Shown here piece after piece: positions 1 through 10,728 of a stretch of 64,000 nt of DNA. The notes beneath the pieces were generated by a model. That model made no database searches and had not been told where the DNA came from. It saw only the letters and a program-made list of their open reading frames with translations. Position 1 is the first letter of the stretch; every line of letters begins with the position of its first letter. This DNA is from Papaver somniferum. Lineage: Eukaryota > Streptophyta > Magnoliopsida > Ranunculales > Papaveraceae. The DNA is taken from the NCBI RefSeq assembly GCF_003573695.1, contig NC_039363.1:157940406-158004405 (forward strand), read 5' to 3'. The position numbers were made by a program, and so were the translations under genes.

Positions 1-1254
1 CCAAGTTTGATATAACTAAGAAGATTGGTCCATTGAAACGAATAAGTGACTCTAATATACATAGGACTACCCTTATTTAGTGCCCATAAAGTGATTTTAT
101 CCTAGAAAAAGTGTGTCACTGAAGTGCATGATCCTGATACATTAACCTATATTTCTCAATCCATCTCATTCTTATACCTTGCTAAGAGTTCAGATCACCT
201 TTCAGAGTTCTCTGTTTGAAAATGATTTTAAGAGAAAAACAAATGCACTAAGTAACAAATCGAAGCCCGCCTTAATTTATAATCCTAATCAAATACCATC
301 AATTCAACATGTTTAGACTAAACAATTGCATCCATTTGTCTAAACCATCAACTTTCTTTGATGAAAAAGGGAAAAGAAAAATTAATGAGAAATCAACAGT
401 AATGGACCACAGTTCATATCAGTATAGCAAAGAAGGTTTACCGGAATGGTGATCACTATCCGTTGGTATTAACTTATGAATCAGTACCAGCAGAACACGC
501 GAAGTGCCTTTGTAGAGGAAGTGAACCTTCACATGTAAAAAGAATTCACCAAACAATTACTTATCGTTTTTAAAGGAAACCAATACAATTCAAAATTTAC
601 AATAATAATCACTCAGTGATAAATGAGAGCCTAATAACTATGCGGGAAATTAGTTGATGCCCCAGTTTTGGGTCATCCTTCCATAAAAAACTGAACAACT
701 TTGGGTTTAAACATGAAATTAGAAACCCGCAAAATGAAAATACAACCCCCAGAAAATGTAAAAGTTATACCAATTATCATATGCGACCGATTAATCTTAT
801 CTCAAATTGTTCTTCAATCAAATTTTTTTTACCCAAATCTGAAGTTTGCAATCTTCGATTAGAAAAAAATTAATTGGGATCTCCTGAAAAAATGGTTGAT
901 GATTCTATGCAAAGTAATCATCGTGGAATTAATTCAATGAATTCACCCAATCTTCGATTAGAAAGAAGAGGACGAACTTGGTGATGGTGGTGGTGGTTCG
1001 TTCAATTCACCCAACTTTGAATTTAGGGTTACAGGTTGGAGAAGATTGAATATTCAATCAACCAAATCCAAACTCTGTACTCTAAGTCGAAATTGAGTGA
1101 TGGAGATTTTAGGGTGTGAAATTGATGAAGATGAAACTGGATTTCGACAAAAAAGAATGGATTCGAGAGAGATTTCTGTTGCTGTTCGTTTGGGAGAAAG
1201 AATAGATTATGTCTGAGGCGCTGTTGACATAGTGTGTGTAGTTTCCCATGCTAG
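1..1254. other. No gene recognised; possible minus-strand gene leader
   Basis: I see no open frame with a recognisable product. From about 840 to 1210 the minus strand is rich in C and T and contains the motif CCCTAAA-type sequence typical of plant 5' leaders, so a gene reading leftward out of the window could begin here. A short GGT run lies near 980. This is inference only; a transcript would be needed. Confidence 0.3.
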
Positions 1255-1535
1255 CTGCAGTTCAAGATATGACTCATATGTTAACTAATTAAAATTAAAT
1301 AAATATACATAATTGTGCAGGGACCTATTGTGTTTGACCATTTTTTGATTTTAATTGTTGGTCAGGGACTTGAGATATGGCATGATACATGAGCCAAACC
1401 ATGATGCAGTTCAAGATATGGCCCATCTGTTCTGATTAATCAAATCAACATATTAAAGTACACCAGCGTCACATAATTCCTGTCAACAGGTGCTTGCTCT
1501 TCCAAATTTGCAAACGCGTAAACCCTGGTAAACCG
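1255..1535 (+). repeat. Dispersed repeat, copy 1 (upstream of small acidic gene)
   Basis: The segment contains phrases such as gcagttcaagatatg, gtgtttgaccattttttg, gagatatggcatgat and gtacaccagcg that recur in the same family of order at 5300-5612. Within this copy the gcagttcaagatatg phrase itself occurs twice (about 1257 and 1407). No terminal inverted repeats are visible. It lies about 490 bp upstream of the small acidic-protein gene at 2025, just as copy 2 lies about 450 bp upstream of the gene at 6056. Confidence 0.6.
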
Positions 1536-2024
1536 TGCATGATCAACAAGTGCTGGTGTCTATGAATTTTACAACAAATCAATTATGATTGTAGTAATAA
1601 TGTAGTAGGAAAAATTGCGTCTGAGATTCAATAAGGAAGGACTATTTTGTTAAATAAGGAATGACAACTTTTAATTTTAATAAGTGTACTATCTCATTGA
1701 GATAAATGCTTAACGTGTCAGGATATTTAGACATTTCTTCAGGGTTTCATCAAGATTATAGGCGTCTAATCAGAACTGACAATCAATAGTCTAATCCTAG
1801 AATCCTAATGCAGTATTTTTCTGCTAGGTCTGGCAAAATCCGCAAAATCGCACTTTCCATATATCACGTTTGTTATATTCATGGTAAACATAACCTACCC
1901 ACTATATTTAGATTTGCATACTAGATATTTGTAGAAAAAAATAATATATTTAGCTAGATTTGGATCTTTGAAATAAGAAATTAGATACCTCGTTCATAAG
2001 TAAAAGAACGAAGGAATTGAGAGG

Positions 2025-2279
2025 ATGAGTTCTAATGAGAAATGTGTTGTTCCTGCCAATGGTCTTGTTAATAATGATCCTACTCCTCCGAAGGGCTTTG
2101 CTTCATGGGATGACTTTGTGGAAAGCATTGGTGATATACTAGAAGAGTATGTCGGTGAAAAATGGGAATTAGTTCATATTAAGAAAATGATCCATGTTGA
2201 AGATGATCCTCCTCCTAAGGTTTTTGCTTCTTGGGATGCATTTGAGAAAAGCTATGGTGAATATCTAGATAATGAATAA
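2025..2279 (+). CDS. Small acidic protein with an internal repeat, unknown function
   Basis: This intact 84-residue frame starts with ATG in a purine-rich context and ends with TAA. I recognise no family. The protein is acidic and has an internal duplication: residues about 18-41 and 59-83 share the pattern D-x-PPK-x-FASWD-x-F-x-x-S-x-G-x-x-L, spaced about 41 residues apart. There is no signal peptide, membrane segment or cysteine cluster. It is one of several small, mostly acidic, orphan-like proteins in the first 21 kb, and its upstream flank shares a repeat with another of them at 6056. Coding status rests on the clean frame and the internal repeat; it could be a fragment of a longer gene. 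Confidence 0.5.
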   Translation: MSSNEKCVVPANGLVNNDPTPPKGFASWDDFVESIGDILEEYVGEKWELVHIKKMIHVEDDPPPKVFASWDAFEKSYGEYLDNE

Positions 2280-2940
2280 GAACATGGGAAGCAACCAAGA
2301 CGAGCAAATTTATGGCTGAGCACTCGGCATAGACTAAATTCAAGTTTTTTACATTATTTTAAGAATACGAATTTTGTTTGTGTAAGCAAAATTATGTAGC
2401 AGTCAAAGGCCTACTATTCAATTGTGCTCTCAATTCTGATTTTTTTTTTTGGTTAAGTTTGTCGGATTTGGCATTGTAATTTATGAAAAATTTGGCTATA
2501 TTTTTCAACTCTGATACAAGACTCAGTACATATTCATGATCCCATCACTTTAACAGCAAAGCCACAACAAAATCATGGTTAACCCTAACTCTTCAAATCC
2601 AAATCTCTAAGCCAAGCCCCCTTAAACACGTTAATAGTTCATTCTGTGTTATCAAAAGATTGATACTCCAACAAATGAACAATGGACAGAAATTAAACAA
2701 CATATGCATTTGGAATCTAAACAAAATATTGCATCCATAAATATTAAACATTCACAAAAAGTAAACTTACAAGCAGCTTTACAAACAGACTTATTAAATA
2801 TCAACAAAAAAAGAACATAAGATACACTAATAACAAAAAAAAAAAATATATATATATATATAACTAAACAAAAGATGATGGATCAAGATGTTATTCAATA
2901 CCATTCTTGCATAGCAGAACCATGAAAACAAAGGACTAGA
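2280..2940. other. Intergenic, AT-rich, with A-run and TA microsatellite
   Basis: No gene is visible. The stretch probably holds the 3' UTR of the gene ending at 2279 and that of the minus-strand gene starting at 3262. A run of A followed by about eight TA units lies at 2835-2862. Confidence 0.5.
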
Positions 2941-3262
2941 TCAGTTAGAATCCCCTTCTTCTTCACTGCTGCTGTCGACAATCGTAACCACATCTTTGCA
3001 TGGCCAATCATCATCATAATCATCAACATCGCCCAAACCAAAAGAAGTGTTCTGGATAATCTAAATCACCATCATCATCCTCAGAATAATACTCATCATC
3101 CTCTTCATCGTCCTCCTCCTCTTCATCGTCAATAGTATCATAATCATCATCCTCGTCATCTCCAAAACAAGGAACAACCTTGCAACCAAAATAACCAACA
3201 ATCTTGTTGTCTTCATCATCAAGAAGAAGAAATCGGAAGGAAGGTACTACTATAGCAGTCAT
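2941..3262 (-). pseudogene. Small highly acidic protein, probably frameshifted
   Basis: The minus-strand frame begins at ATG 3260-3262 and runs 79 residues to a TGA near 3023. Residues about 1-32 are hydrophobic/mixed (TAIVVPSFRFLLLDDED), followed by a long Asp/Glu-rich tract (about 33-67). In the adjacent frame the sequence continues beyond the stop for about 30 more residues with the same composition (GDVDDYDDD, then VDSSSEEEGDS) to a TGA at 2941-2943. A one-base shift near the TTTTGG at about 3036-3042 would therefore extend the protein to about 106 residues. Either the gene is a recent pseudogene, or the assembly has a homopolymer error. Function is unknown. A TATA-like box lies at 3383-3389. 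Confidence 0.5.
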
Positions 3263-3382
3263 TTTCTCTGGTTTGATACTAAAACTTTCAGTTTTTGATA
3301 CTGAAACCCTAGGTTCAGTTTAGAGAGAGACTTGGAAAAGAAAAGCCGAGTAGTAGTACTCTCCTAGTCTCCCTTGCTCATG

Positions 3383-3389
3383 TTTTATA
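3383..3389 (-). promoter_or_regulatory. TATA-like box for the minus-strand acidic gene
   Basis: On the minus strand the sequence reads TATAAAA, about 120 bp upstream of the ATG at 3262, leaving room for a leader of roughly 90 nt. This supports transcription of the small acidic gene. It is a motif match only. Confidence 0.4.
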
Positions 3390-3559
3390 CCGTGACACAC
3401 GTTTTCACTTTACGATTCAACCTCTAGCTTAGCCACATACAAGCATGATAACTTGGCTAGTGAACAAGTATAGCTTTGGAAAGTAAATAAATACAGTATA
3501 ATATAAAATAAAAAAATTGGGTGGAAAATTAACATCAAGGAATTTAACTTGGAAAAAAT

Positions 3560-4520
3560 ATAAATTGGTTTACAAGCTCGTCCAAGAGTGACATCGGTAA
3601 AAATGGAAAATTAACATTAAGCAATTTGTCTCGGTGGAAATACTTCCCGGAAACTTAGGTTTGGACGAAAAACTCTTGCTAAGATCGTGACATCGAAATA
3701 AATAAAAATTGGTTTAGAAGCTCGTCCAAGAGTGACATTAGTAAAAATTAAAAATTACCATAGATCTTGACATCGAAATATAAATTGGTTTACAAGATCG
3801 TCCATGAGTGACATCGGTAAAAATGGAAAATTAAATCAATTTATCTCGGTGATCTCCGGAAACTTATATTTGGATGAAATATACTTGCTAAGATATCTTG
3901 ACATCGAAATAAAAATCTGGGGTTTAGAAGCTTGTCCAAGAGTGACATCGGTGAAAATTGAAAATTACCATCAATCAATTTATCTTGGTGGAGATATTCC
4001 CCATAAACTTATATTTGGACGATAAATTATACTTGCTAAGGTTGTGACATCGAAATATAAATTGGTTTATAAGCTCGTCCACGAGTGACATCGGTAAAAA
4101 TAGAAAATTAAATCAATTTATCTCGGTGATCTCCGGAAACTTAGATTTGGATGAAATATACTTGCTAAGATATGTTGACATCGAAATTAAAATCATGGGT
4201 TTAGAAGTTCGTCCAAGAGTGACATCGATAAAAATGGAAAATTACCATCAACCAATTTATCTTGGTGGAGATATTCTAGAAACTTAGATTTGGACGATAA
4301 TCACTTGCTAAGATCGTGACATCGAAATAAAAAATGGTTTACAAGCTCGTTCAAGAGTGACATCGTAAAAAATGGAAAATTACCATCAATCAATTTATCT
4401 TGGTGGAAATACTCTCGGAAACTTAGATTTGGATGAACTATACTCTCTATGATCGTGACATCGAAATAAAAATTGGTTTAGCTGAATAAGCCATGTCCAA
4501 GAGTGACATTGGTAAAAAAA
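3560..4520 (+). repeat. Minisatellite, eight units of about 140 bp with 277-bp dimer period
   Basis: The phrase gagtgacat, preceded by ctcgtccaa and followed by cggtaaaaat, recurs at 3586, 3730, 3806, 3940, 4083, 4217, 4355 and 4501. Spacings are 144, 76, 134, 143, 134, 138 and 146 bp. The alternation of 134 and 143 gives a dimer of 277 bp (3806 to 4083 and 3940 to 4217), and the two dimers share unit-specific variants (ctccggaaactta versus the tattc-type unit). The 76-bp unit is a deletion copy. The open frames inside it are by-products of the repeat. Confidence 0.85.
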
Positions 4521-4529
4521 ACTTGGATA

Positions 4530-5160
4530 TCGAATCTTGTCGACGAAGCCAATCATAGTCGTTCGTGAATTCATAATGCCGACCAATCAAATAAACTAGT
4601 CACACCTAATAACCTAAGACCCCCAAACATCCTTGCCAATATTATCGGTTGATCGGTCCGATACGACCAATAATGCGATATTATAGAATATTCATATGTA
4701 TGTATCACTGATATTTCATGTTTCGTCCAGATTAAAGGCACAAACATGATAAAATCCTATATCATCGGCCAGTATTTTAAAAAATAAATACTGATCGATT
4801 CTTTTAATACAAATTTAATTGTAAGAGCTAGATAGAATTGCTTCTAAGAATATGAATTGGGATTTTAATCAAAAAAATTGCACCAAAAAGCATTTATGAT
4901 CTTCCAAGGCACCAGCTAGTACTATATTATTAATTTATCAGTTTGATTTTAAGAATATGTGAATTGGAAGTAAAATAGTGCAATGTAGTTGACTAAGTAG
5001 TAAAGAAAAGATACTACTATATATCCAAGGCACTAGTAACAAAGGAATTATCTAGTACAATTATATGTACTCCAGTTTAGATGTTAAGCAGTAAACAGTA
5101 TAGATGTTAAGCAGTAAACAACAACAACAAAAATCGAAAATATCTTGAATGGAAATCAAA
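4530..5160. other. Intergenic, nothing recognised
   Basis: The stretch is AT-rich, without a supported gene. A short near-duplicate (agatgttaagcagtaaaca) occurs twice at 5079-5118. I see no transposon ends. Confidence 0.5.
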
Positions 5161-5164
5161 TTTC

Positions 5165-5260
5165 AAAAACGGTAGTGAGGCACAGTGGTTCACTTTAGTT
5201 ATAGTAAGTTTGAGGTCGGAGGTTTGAAACTCTCTAGACATTTTTATTTTTCTTTAAAAT
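5165..5260 (+). mobile_element. Degenerate tRNA-derived SINE-like sequence
   Basis: A box-A-like ggcacagtgg (about 5178) is followed about 35 bp later by a box-B-like ggtttgaaactc (about 5220) and then a T-rich tail (tttttatttttctttaaaa). This is the layout of a tRNA-derived plant SINE head; the consensus B box GGTTCGANNCC is matched with substitutions. It does not fold as a real tRNA as far as I can see, and I found no target duplication. Confidence 0.4.
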
Positions 5261-5299
5261 TTAGGCATTATGTGGCATAATGCAGATTTTATTTTTCTT

Positions 5300-5612
5300 G
5301 ACCTATTTTGTTTTTGGTCAGGAATTAGGGACCAGGGTATTGAGATGTGGCATGATGCCTGAACCAAACCATGCTGCAGTTCAAGATATGGCCCGTCTGT
5401 TAACTAATTAACAAATCAAATAATTATGCCAAATATACACAAGTGTTCTGATTTTATTTGTCTTATTGACCTTATGTTTGACCATTTTTTGTACACCTAA
5501 CAAATCTCATCAATGTTAAGCCATTTCAGGTGTGAACACTGCCATTATAGATGCAGTACACCAGCGCCACATCATGTCTCTCAACAGGTGCTGGCGCTGC
5601 AGTATCTACCAA
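5300..5612 (+). repeat. Dispersed repeat, copy 2 (upstream of acidic gene at 6056)
   Basis: It matches the segment at 1255-1535: shared phrases include ggtcagg, gagatgtggcatgat, aaccaaaccatg, gcagttcaagatatggccc, gtttgaccattttttg and gtacaccagcg. This copy also contains an imperfect hairpin: agcgcca at about 5567 against tggcgct at about 5592. It lacks obvious transposon termini. Confidence 0.6.
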
Positions 5613-5733
5613 AAAATCAAATATGATAATTTGTGTTTGGTTGAACTGTTTATCAACCCCTTAATGGCATATTTATTAGATATTGACAATCGGAAGAGTC
5701 TGCAATTAGGCTAATGGGGGTGTACCAATTAGT

Positions 5734-5752
5734 GGGGGGGGGGGGGGGGGGG
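5734..5752 (+). repeat. Poly-G run of 19
   Basis: Nineteen consecutive G bases lie just upstream of the gene at 6056. Such runs are prone to length errors in assembly and can form G-quadruplex structures if real. Confidence 0.9.
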
Positions 5753-6055
5753 CGTACCAGCCCCAATGCAAAACCAGTTTTCTCTTATGATTTTGGAACC
5801 CACCACCCACTAATTTGGTATACTACCATTAGCAATGTTGGTGTGCAGGAGTTATTATGATGGGTTTATGACTTGTTGCGCATGCCTTTGAATAGGCGTG
5901 AATTGCTAAGGGACTAGACGTTCCACCGAATTCCTTAAATGACTATTAATGTCATCTTCTCTACAAAAGAAAATTAAACAGAGAATTTCCAAAACATACA
6001 AAATCATCCTAAATTAGGCAAGGAAATTAAGAAAAGAAAACATAGATTAGAGATA

Positions 6056-6789
6056 ATGGGTGATCTAGGAGGAAACAATGCTAACGGAGATAATCAGCCT
6101 TCTGCACCTTTTAAGTTGGCCAAGAAAGTTGCCAAGACTCTGTCTATTAGAGAGTTAGAGAATTTGAGGGATCTTCTGCAGCAAGAGATTGACAAGAGAA
6201 ATCGTCTGATTGAGTTCAAAAGAGTTCGTCAGGAAAATGCTCCACTGTATGAACAATGGAAGAGGAAGAGAATTGCAAGAAATGTGAGGAAAGCTAGATA
6301 AAGAGAGGAGAAAGATGAGTGGAGAAGGAGCAAATTTTTTTGGAGAAAACCCGCAGTGCAACCTCAAGTGATTCTGAAGAGAAAGATGATGATTTTGAGA
6401 GAAGTGATGATCATGAGAGAAATTCTGAGACAGAGAAACAAAGGAGGAAGAGAGAAAAGAAGATTGAGGATGCATGGTATGAAAGGTTCTTAGAAGAAAA
6501 AGCAATCCATAGGCTTTTTGCAAGAACCATGAATGAGAGATTGAATGTTGATTCTGATGGAGAAGCAATTAATGGTGTTGATGAGAATGGTGAACCAGTT
6601 GAGGTTGGAGATTTGGAGGAAGATAATAAAGATGATGAAGGAAGTGAAGATGCAGGTGATGTAGGTTATGGAAGTGCAACTGAAATAGGCAGTCAGTATA
6701 GAAATGATTACAACGATCATGAGATGGGAATCAACAACGATGATAGCAGTCAGCAGAGCAATGAGAACAACGGTGATGATTCCGAATAA
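6056..6789 (+). CDS. Lysine/arginine- and acid-rich protein in two frames (short intron or frameshift)
   Basis: The first part (6056-6301) starts at ATG and gives 81 residues: a flexible N-terminus, then a basic helix-rich stretch (SIRELENLRDLLQQEIDKRN, about 40-59). The second part (6319-6789) has no ATG of its own; it is a different frame giving a basic/helical segment followed by a very acidic tail ending GDDSE. A GTGAGG donor at 6284-6289 and an AG at about 6343-6344 would join the two frames in phase 0 and remove both the in-frame TAA at 6299-6301 and the shift, but the intron would be only about 61 nt, short for a plant, and without a good pyrimidine tract. The alternative is a frameshifted gene. 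No family recognised; the composition suggests a nuclear or nucleic-acid-associated protein, which is inference. Confidence 0.5.
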
Positions 6790-7983
6790 TCATCCATGAA
6801 ACATCAACAAGATTTCGATGGGAAAGCTTCAATTTTGTGAAATCGGACTAAGAGCTTCTTCGTGAAAATTTAAAGAAATCTTGTAGGTGTTTGCTGATCA
6901 TTTTGCTCATTGCTGATTTTCCTCATATTGTTGAATCTGCTGACAGATGTTTTCTTGTGGTTATGTTGCTATTTGGATGTTTTTCTTTTTTTGGAACAGA
7001 TGGGCTTTTTTCGATACTGTTATGCAGATGGTAACTGCTAACAGTTTTAAGGTGTTAAAAGTTATAAGGTTTAATGGTTTTAAGGTGTTTGCAAGGGGTA
7101 AGAGTTTTAGTTTGTTTGTAATTAAGGTGTGTGTTTGCAGGGGGGGGGGGGTAACAGTCTAGTTTTTCCTGGTATGAATAGTTAATTTATCAGATGTTTG
7201 AGGGAATTACAGACTAGGTTTTTGGGTCATGTTTTGATGTGGATCTTGTGAATGGGTTTGATTGGAATGGAACTACTTAGGAATTAGGGTCTTTTTGTAA
7301 ATCTGGTGGGTTTGACTAGGTATTTGTAAATCTGGTTAATAAAATTGCAATTTCGGTTTCTTTTTGTGTTGATTTAAATATAGTGGGTTACATTTGGTAC
7401 GCTGGAGATGTCTTTGTGATTTCTAATGAAAGGAACAATGGTATGTTAAACTGTGGTATGTTGAAATGTATTATATGATCTATGAATTTACTAAAGAGTT
7501 ATCTGAATTCTATCCAGAACTAGAATTCTGGTACAAGGTAAGGGAACATATTACGAATTCTAATTCTATCCTCTTTTTATCTAAAGCGCATAAATTGTTT
7601 TTCAAAACATACTACAATCTTGATTCACTAATGATAACAATATATTACACCCAAACACTATAACTGAGTCTAAGTTTATCAACAAAAGGTATAACAAGAT
7701 GTAGATCATATGTCAAAGCCGTAATAGCTTGACTCAAGATTGAGTCATGTGAAACCTACATGATTCCACGGACCCACAAAACTACTTGGTGATGGTGGAG
7801 GCATATACACATCTAATTCTAATCTACAATGTATTCTGAACACTGAATTGTGTTGACTCAACGAGTTAATAAAAAATGATTGATTAACAAAAAAATATCA
7901 AGCAAAGAATTTAAAGAACCAATATTTTTATAAAACTAAACGAAACAGAATAATACCAACATCCTCAATATTTAAAAAAAATA
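6790..7983. other. Intergenic with likely 3' UTR; G-run
   Basis: The T-rich start (to about 7300) looks like the 3' untranslated region of the gene ending at 6789. A run of ten G bases lies at 7141-7150. No further gene is supported; the short open frames here have no coding character. Confidence 0.45.
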
Positions 7984-8433
7984 TTAATCAAAATAAACAA
8001 TTTCTAAAAACAAAAACCACATTATTCCAAAGTTTCTTTGATAATCTGCTACTAAAACCATCGCATTTGGATCTAATACTCGTGTTACGACGTTAGCAGG
8101 CTGTGCTGGAACTTCAAGTACCTTTTGCTCTAGAGGTGTCTCCCTGGGTATTTCTGGTGTGCCAGACACAGTTTCACCAACAGGCTCATTCGAAGGAATG
8201 GGAGCATGGACACCATCCATTTCAACAGAAGCAGAAGCATGGACACCATCCATTTCAACAGAAGCAGAAGCAGAAGCAGTAAGAGTAAGATTGTCAACAT
8301 GAGCTTGAACTTCAGCTAACAGAGGCATGCCAGGAACCTTACACACGCCATCAATAGTTACGGTGATCCTTAGATTTCTAGGTACATCCATTACTATCCT
8401 TTGAGTTGTTTTAATCCTCTTATTGGAACTCAT
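7984..8433 (-). CDS. Small protein with 11-residue tandem repeat, unknown function
   Basis: This intact minus-strand frame of 149 residues begins with ATG at 8431-8433. Residues about 20-45 (RNLRITVTIDGVCKVPGMPL) resemble a segment encoded by the interrupted gene at 20,874 (RKFRIIITLDGVTTVHGVPL), so the two are probably paralogues. A 33-bp unit is tandemly duplicated at about 8204 and 8237, giving two copies of SASVEMDGVHA. A Pro/Glu-rich stretch follows, and the C-terminus ends in a hydrophobic stretch (MWFLFLEIVYF) that may be a readthrough into flanking sequence. There are no known domains. Confidence 0.55.
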   Translation of the reverse strand: MSSNKRIKTTQRIVMDVPRNLRITVTIDGVCKVPGMPLLAEVQAHVDNLTLTASASASVEMDGVHASASVEMDGVHAPIPSNEPVGETVSGTPEIPRETPLEQKVLEVPAQPANVVTRVLDPNAMVLVADYQRNFGIMWFLFLEIVYFD

Positions 8434-9357
8434 TTTATTCCTCTAATATATCAATCTATCTTTTATGCTGGTGTGGTATGTATATATGTATTAAAAAAAC
8501 CCTAATTTTTCTAGGTTAGGAACATTATCTCCAATTACCTAATTTAGTTGTATTCCGCATATCACTCAAATAAACAAAATATAACAGTTTCCATATCGAT
8601 AAATATATGCTCGTATACGCGTACAACACCACATTGATTTTAGTATATATATTATTTATCTAAATACGTAAAAATAGCACGAAAAAATTGCGTAAACACA
8701 ACCATGTTGATTGAGTATATAGGGTATATGCTTTATCGTACAGTAGATCATAATCATGTATTCATCGCTAATGTGCATGCCTTGGCTACACTCTTTCCAA
8801 ATCTGTAGGTATCTGAAGTATCTCTCTCCATAATTCGCCATGCCTAATCTTCTCTGGAAATTTTTCTATTTTTGGTGTAATTCCCTCGGTAATTCACACC
8901 TACTCAAAGCCATGCGCAACAATTCCGTCCATCCAAGCGCTATAACCATGCCCAAATTCCCTTTTGGCTTTCGTATATTGGTCAACACCATAAATTACAG
9001 CTATGGTTGACAATAGCAATATATATCGGGATCATATTTTTTTTCAAAAGATTATTTTTTTCTTTTGAAAGAATTTTCAAAAGTCAAAAGATTAATATAC
9101 TATGGTCATATCCTAATTTTTAAATTTGCAATGGAAACATAAATAGAATGTTGATAAACTGGAATAAATCTCACACAAACTCGTGAAAATATCCGTTTCT
9201 TGTTTGGATCATGAATTTTTAAAGAAAGCATGCTTATTACAGATGCGACCATTGACCAAACGGTGTAATGGTTCGCACCCCTTTAACCGAATACATTTTT
9301 AAACCCCAAAAGACGTGATACATTTTTAAACCCCAAAAGATGTGAAAATTGCAATAG
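8434..9357. other. Intergenic, with short tandem duplication
   Basis: No gene is supported. Near 9290-9345 a unit acatttttaaaccccaaaaga occurs twice in tandem. The motif tgcgaccattga at about 9244 recurs upstream of the second F-box paralogue (about 16,675 and 16,708), so part of this stretch is an upstream region shared by the F-box family. Confidence 0.45.
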
Positions 9358-9397
9358 GTGTATTGTGTGGGGACACATATTGCATCCATTGTATGTG

Positions 9398-9405
9398 TAT
9401 ATAAG
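9398..9405 (+). promoter_or_regulatory. TATA box of F-box paralogue 1
   Basis: TATATAAG followed by ctttactc lies 91 bp upstream of the ATG at 9496. The same TATATAAG-ctttactc block lies about 102 bp upstream of the start of F-box paralogue 2, which supports its being the ancestral core promoter. Confidence 0.55.
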
Positions 9406-9495
9406 CTTTACTCCTATCTGCTAATAGCATTCAACAAAAACAAAATCCTAAATATTTCTACATTTAAAAAAAAAAGTATATCACCAGTAATAGTA

Positions 9496-10675
9496 ATGGA
9501 AATATTACCGGATTTAACTCCCGAGATACTACACCTCCTCCCAAGTACAGAAAGTATTTTGGCAAGCAAATGTGTATGCAAAGAGTGGAATTCTGTCCTT
9601 GCAGACAAAAGAATTGGACTCCTTTTCGTTTTCACTAAAAAAATGAGAGAAGAAAATGTTACGCAAATCTTCTACAGAGAACAAATTGAGGAGGAAGATT
9701 ACTACATGATGATGGGAGATTTCAATCAGATGTTATTTGGAAACAATGGTACCTGGAATATTATCCAATCATATGATGAAAACATGTCACACCTAATCGT
9801 TGGATCTTGTAATAGTCTGGTATGTTTTTATGTTTCACACCACGGCATACAAGATCCTATTTATATTATGAATCCATCAACGGGTGAGCACCTCCATCTG
9901 CCACAAATATGCGATCCAACACCAACGCCACAAATTAGTTGGGATCCACGATACGTCGTAGGGGGTTTCGTCTACTGTGAACATACCGGTGAATACAAAG
10001 TAGTTCGAATTCAAGTGGGCGGTAAAGTGGACGTACACGCACTAGGAGACAACAGGGGATGGAGGAACATCGAGGAATTTCCTTTTACTTTTCGGGATTC
10101 AGGTGTGTATGCACATGGTTGTATTTTTTTGGATAAATCATTATATTTATAACAATGATCAGATAGTATCTTTCAATTTGGACAATGAGACATTCCAGTC
10201 GCATTCACCACCCCCGCATCATATTTATGAGAATGGTGGTTTCAGTATTCCAAGACTTGGAATGGTCTTGTCTGGAGTTCGCCTTTTATTTTACAACATT
10301 CACGATATTTATGATATCCGGATTGATTTTTGGGCACCCATTTCCGATAATCATATTCATGTAAGGGCACCCGGTGTAGAATGAATTTGGGTACTTAAGA
10401 GGAGAATTGTCTTGGAAGAGCCTTTGAATCCATGGTGACCGCATTATATGCTGATAGCCTTGGGAAATAACAACGACATCCTATTGCAAAACAACTGTTG
10501 TTTAGCGCATTATAATGAACTCACCAGAACTTTGACAGAAATTGGGGAGACAAGGTGGCCGGTAAAGGTTAGAGTTATTCCTCACATGAGGAGCGCCGTC
10601 TCGTTGAGAAATTTTGGAGGACAACCGGAAACATGTACTGACGAAGTCCATGCCACAAACATATTTCGTGTGTAG
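9496..10675 (+). pseudogene. F-box/FBA-type protein, paralogue 1, decayed
   Basis: The reading frame opens with MEILPDLTPEILHLLPSTES, then ASKCVCKEWNSVLADKR: an N-terminal F-box of about 40 residues, the Skp1-binding module of SCF ubiquitin ligases. It is followed by an F-box-associated region (VGSCNSLVCF, then YIMNPSTGEHLHLP, then GEYKVVRI). The first frame ends after about 218 residues at 10,150 because of one extra T in a T7 run at about 10,124-10,130 (the paralogue at 16,852 has T6). The homologous sequence continues in the next frame to TGA at 10,382, then further to 10,675 after another TGA (TGG in the paralogue). The usual family length is about 370-400 residues. Therefore a pseudogene; a truncated F-box protein of 218 residues remains possible. 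Confidence 0.75.
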
Positions 10676-10728
10676 TGTTTTTGTTTTGATAGGATTAATG
10701 TAGTTTGGTGTTTCATATATATATGTAG

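Noticed and set aside
3560..4520. Repeats with regular spacing that might suggest a CRISPR array
   Set aside because: Unit length is about 140 bp with no short identical repeats separated by unique spacers, and the genome is a plant; it is a minisatellite.
5165..5260. Functional tRNA gene
   Set aside because: A and B boxes are degenerate and I cannot form acceptor or anticodon stems; a SINE relic is more likely.
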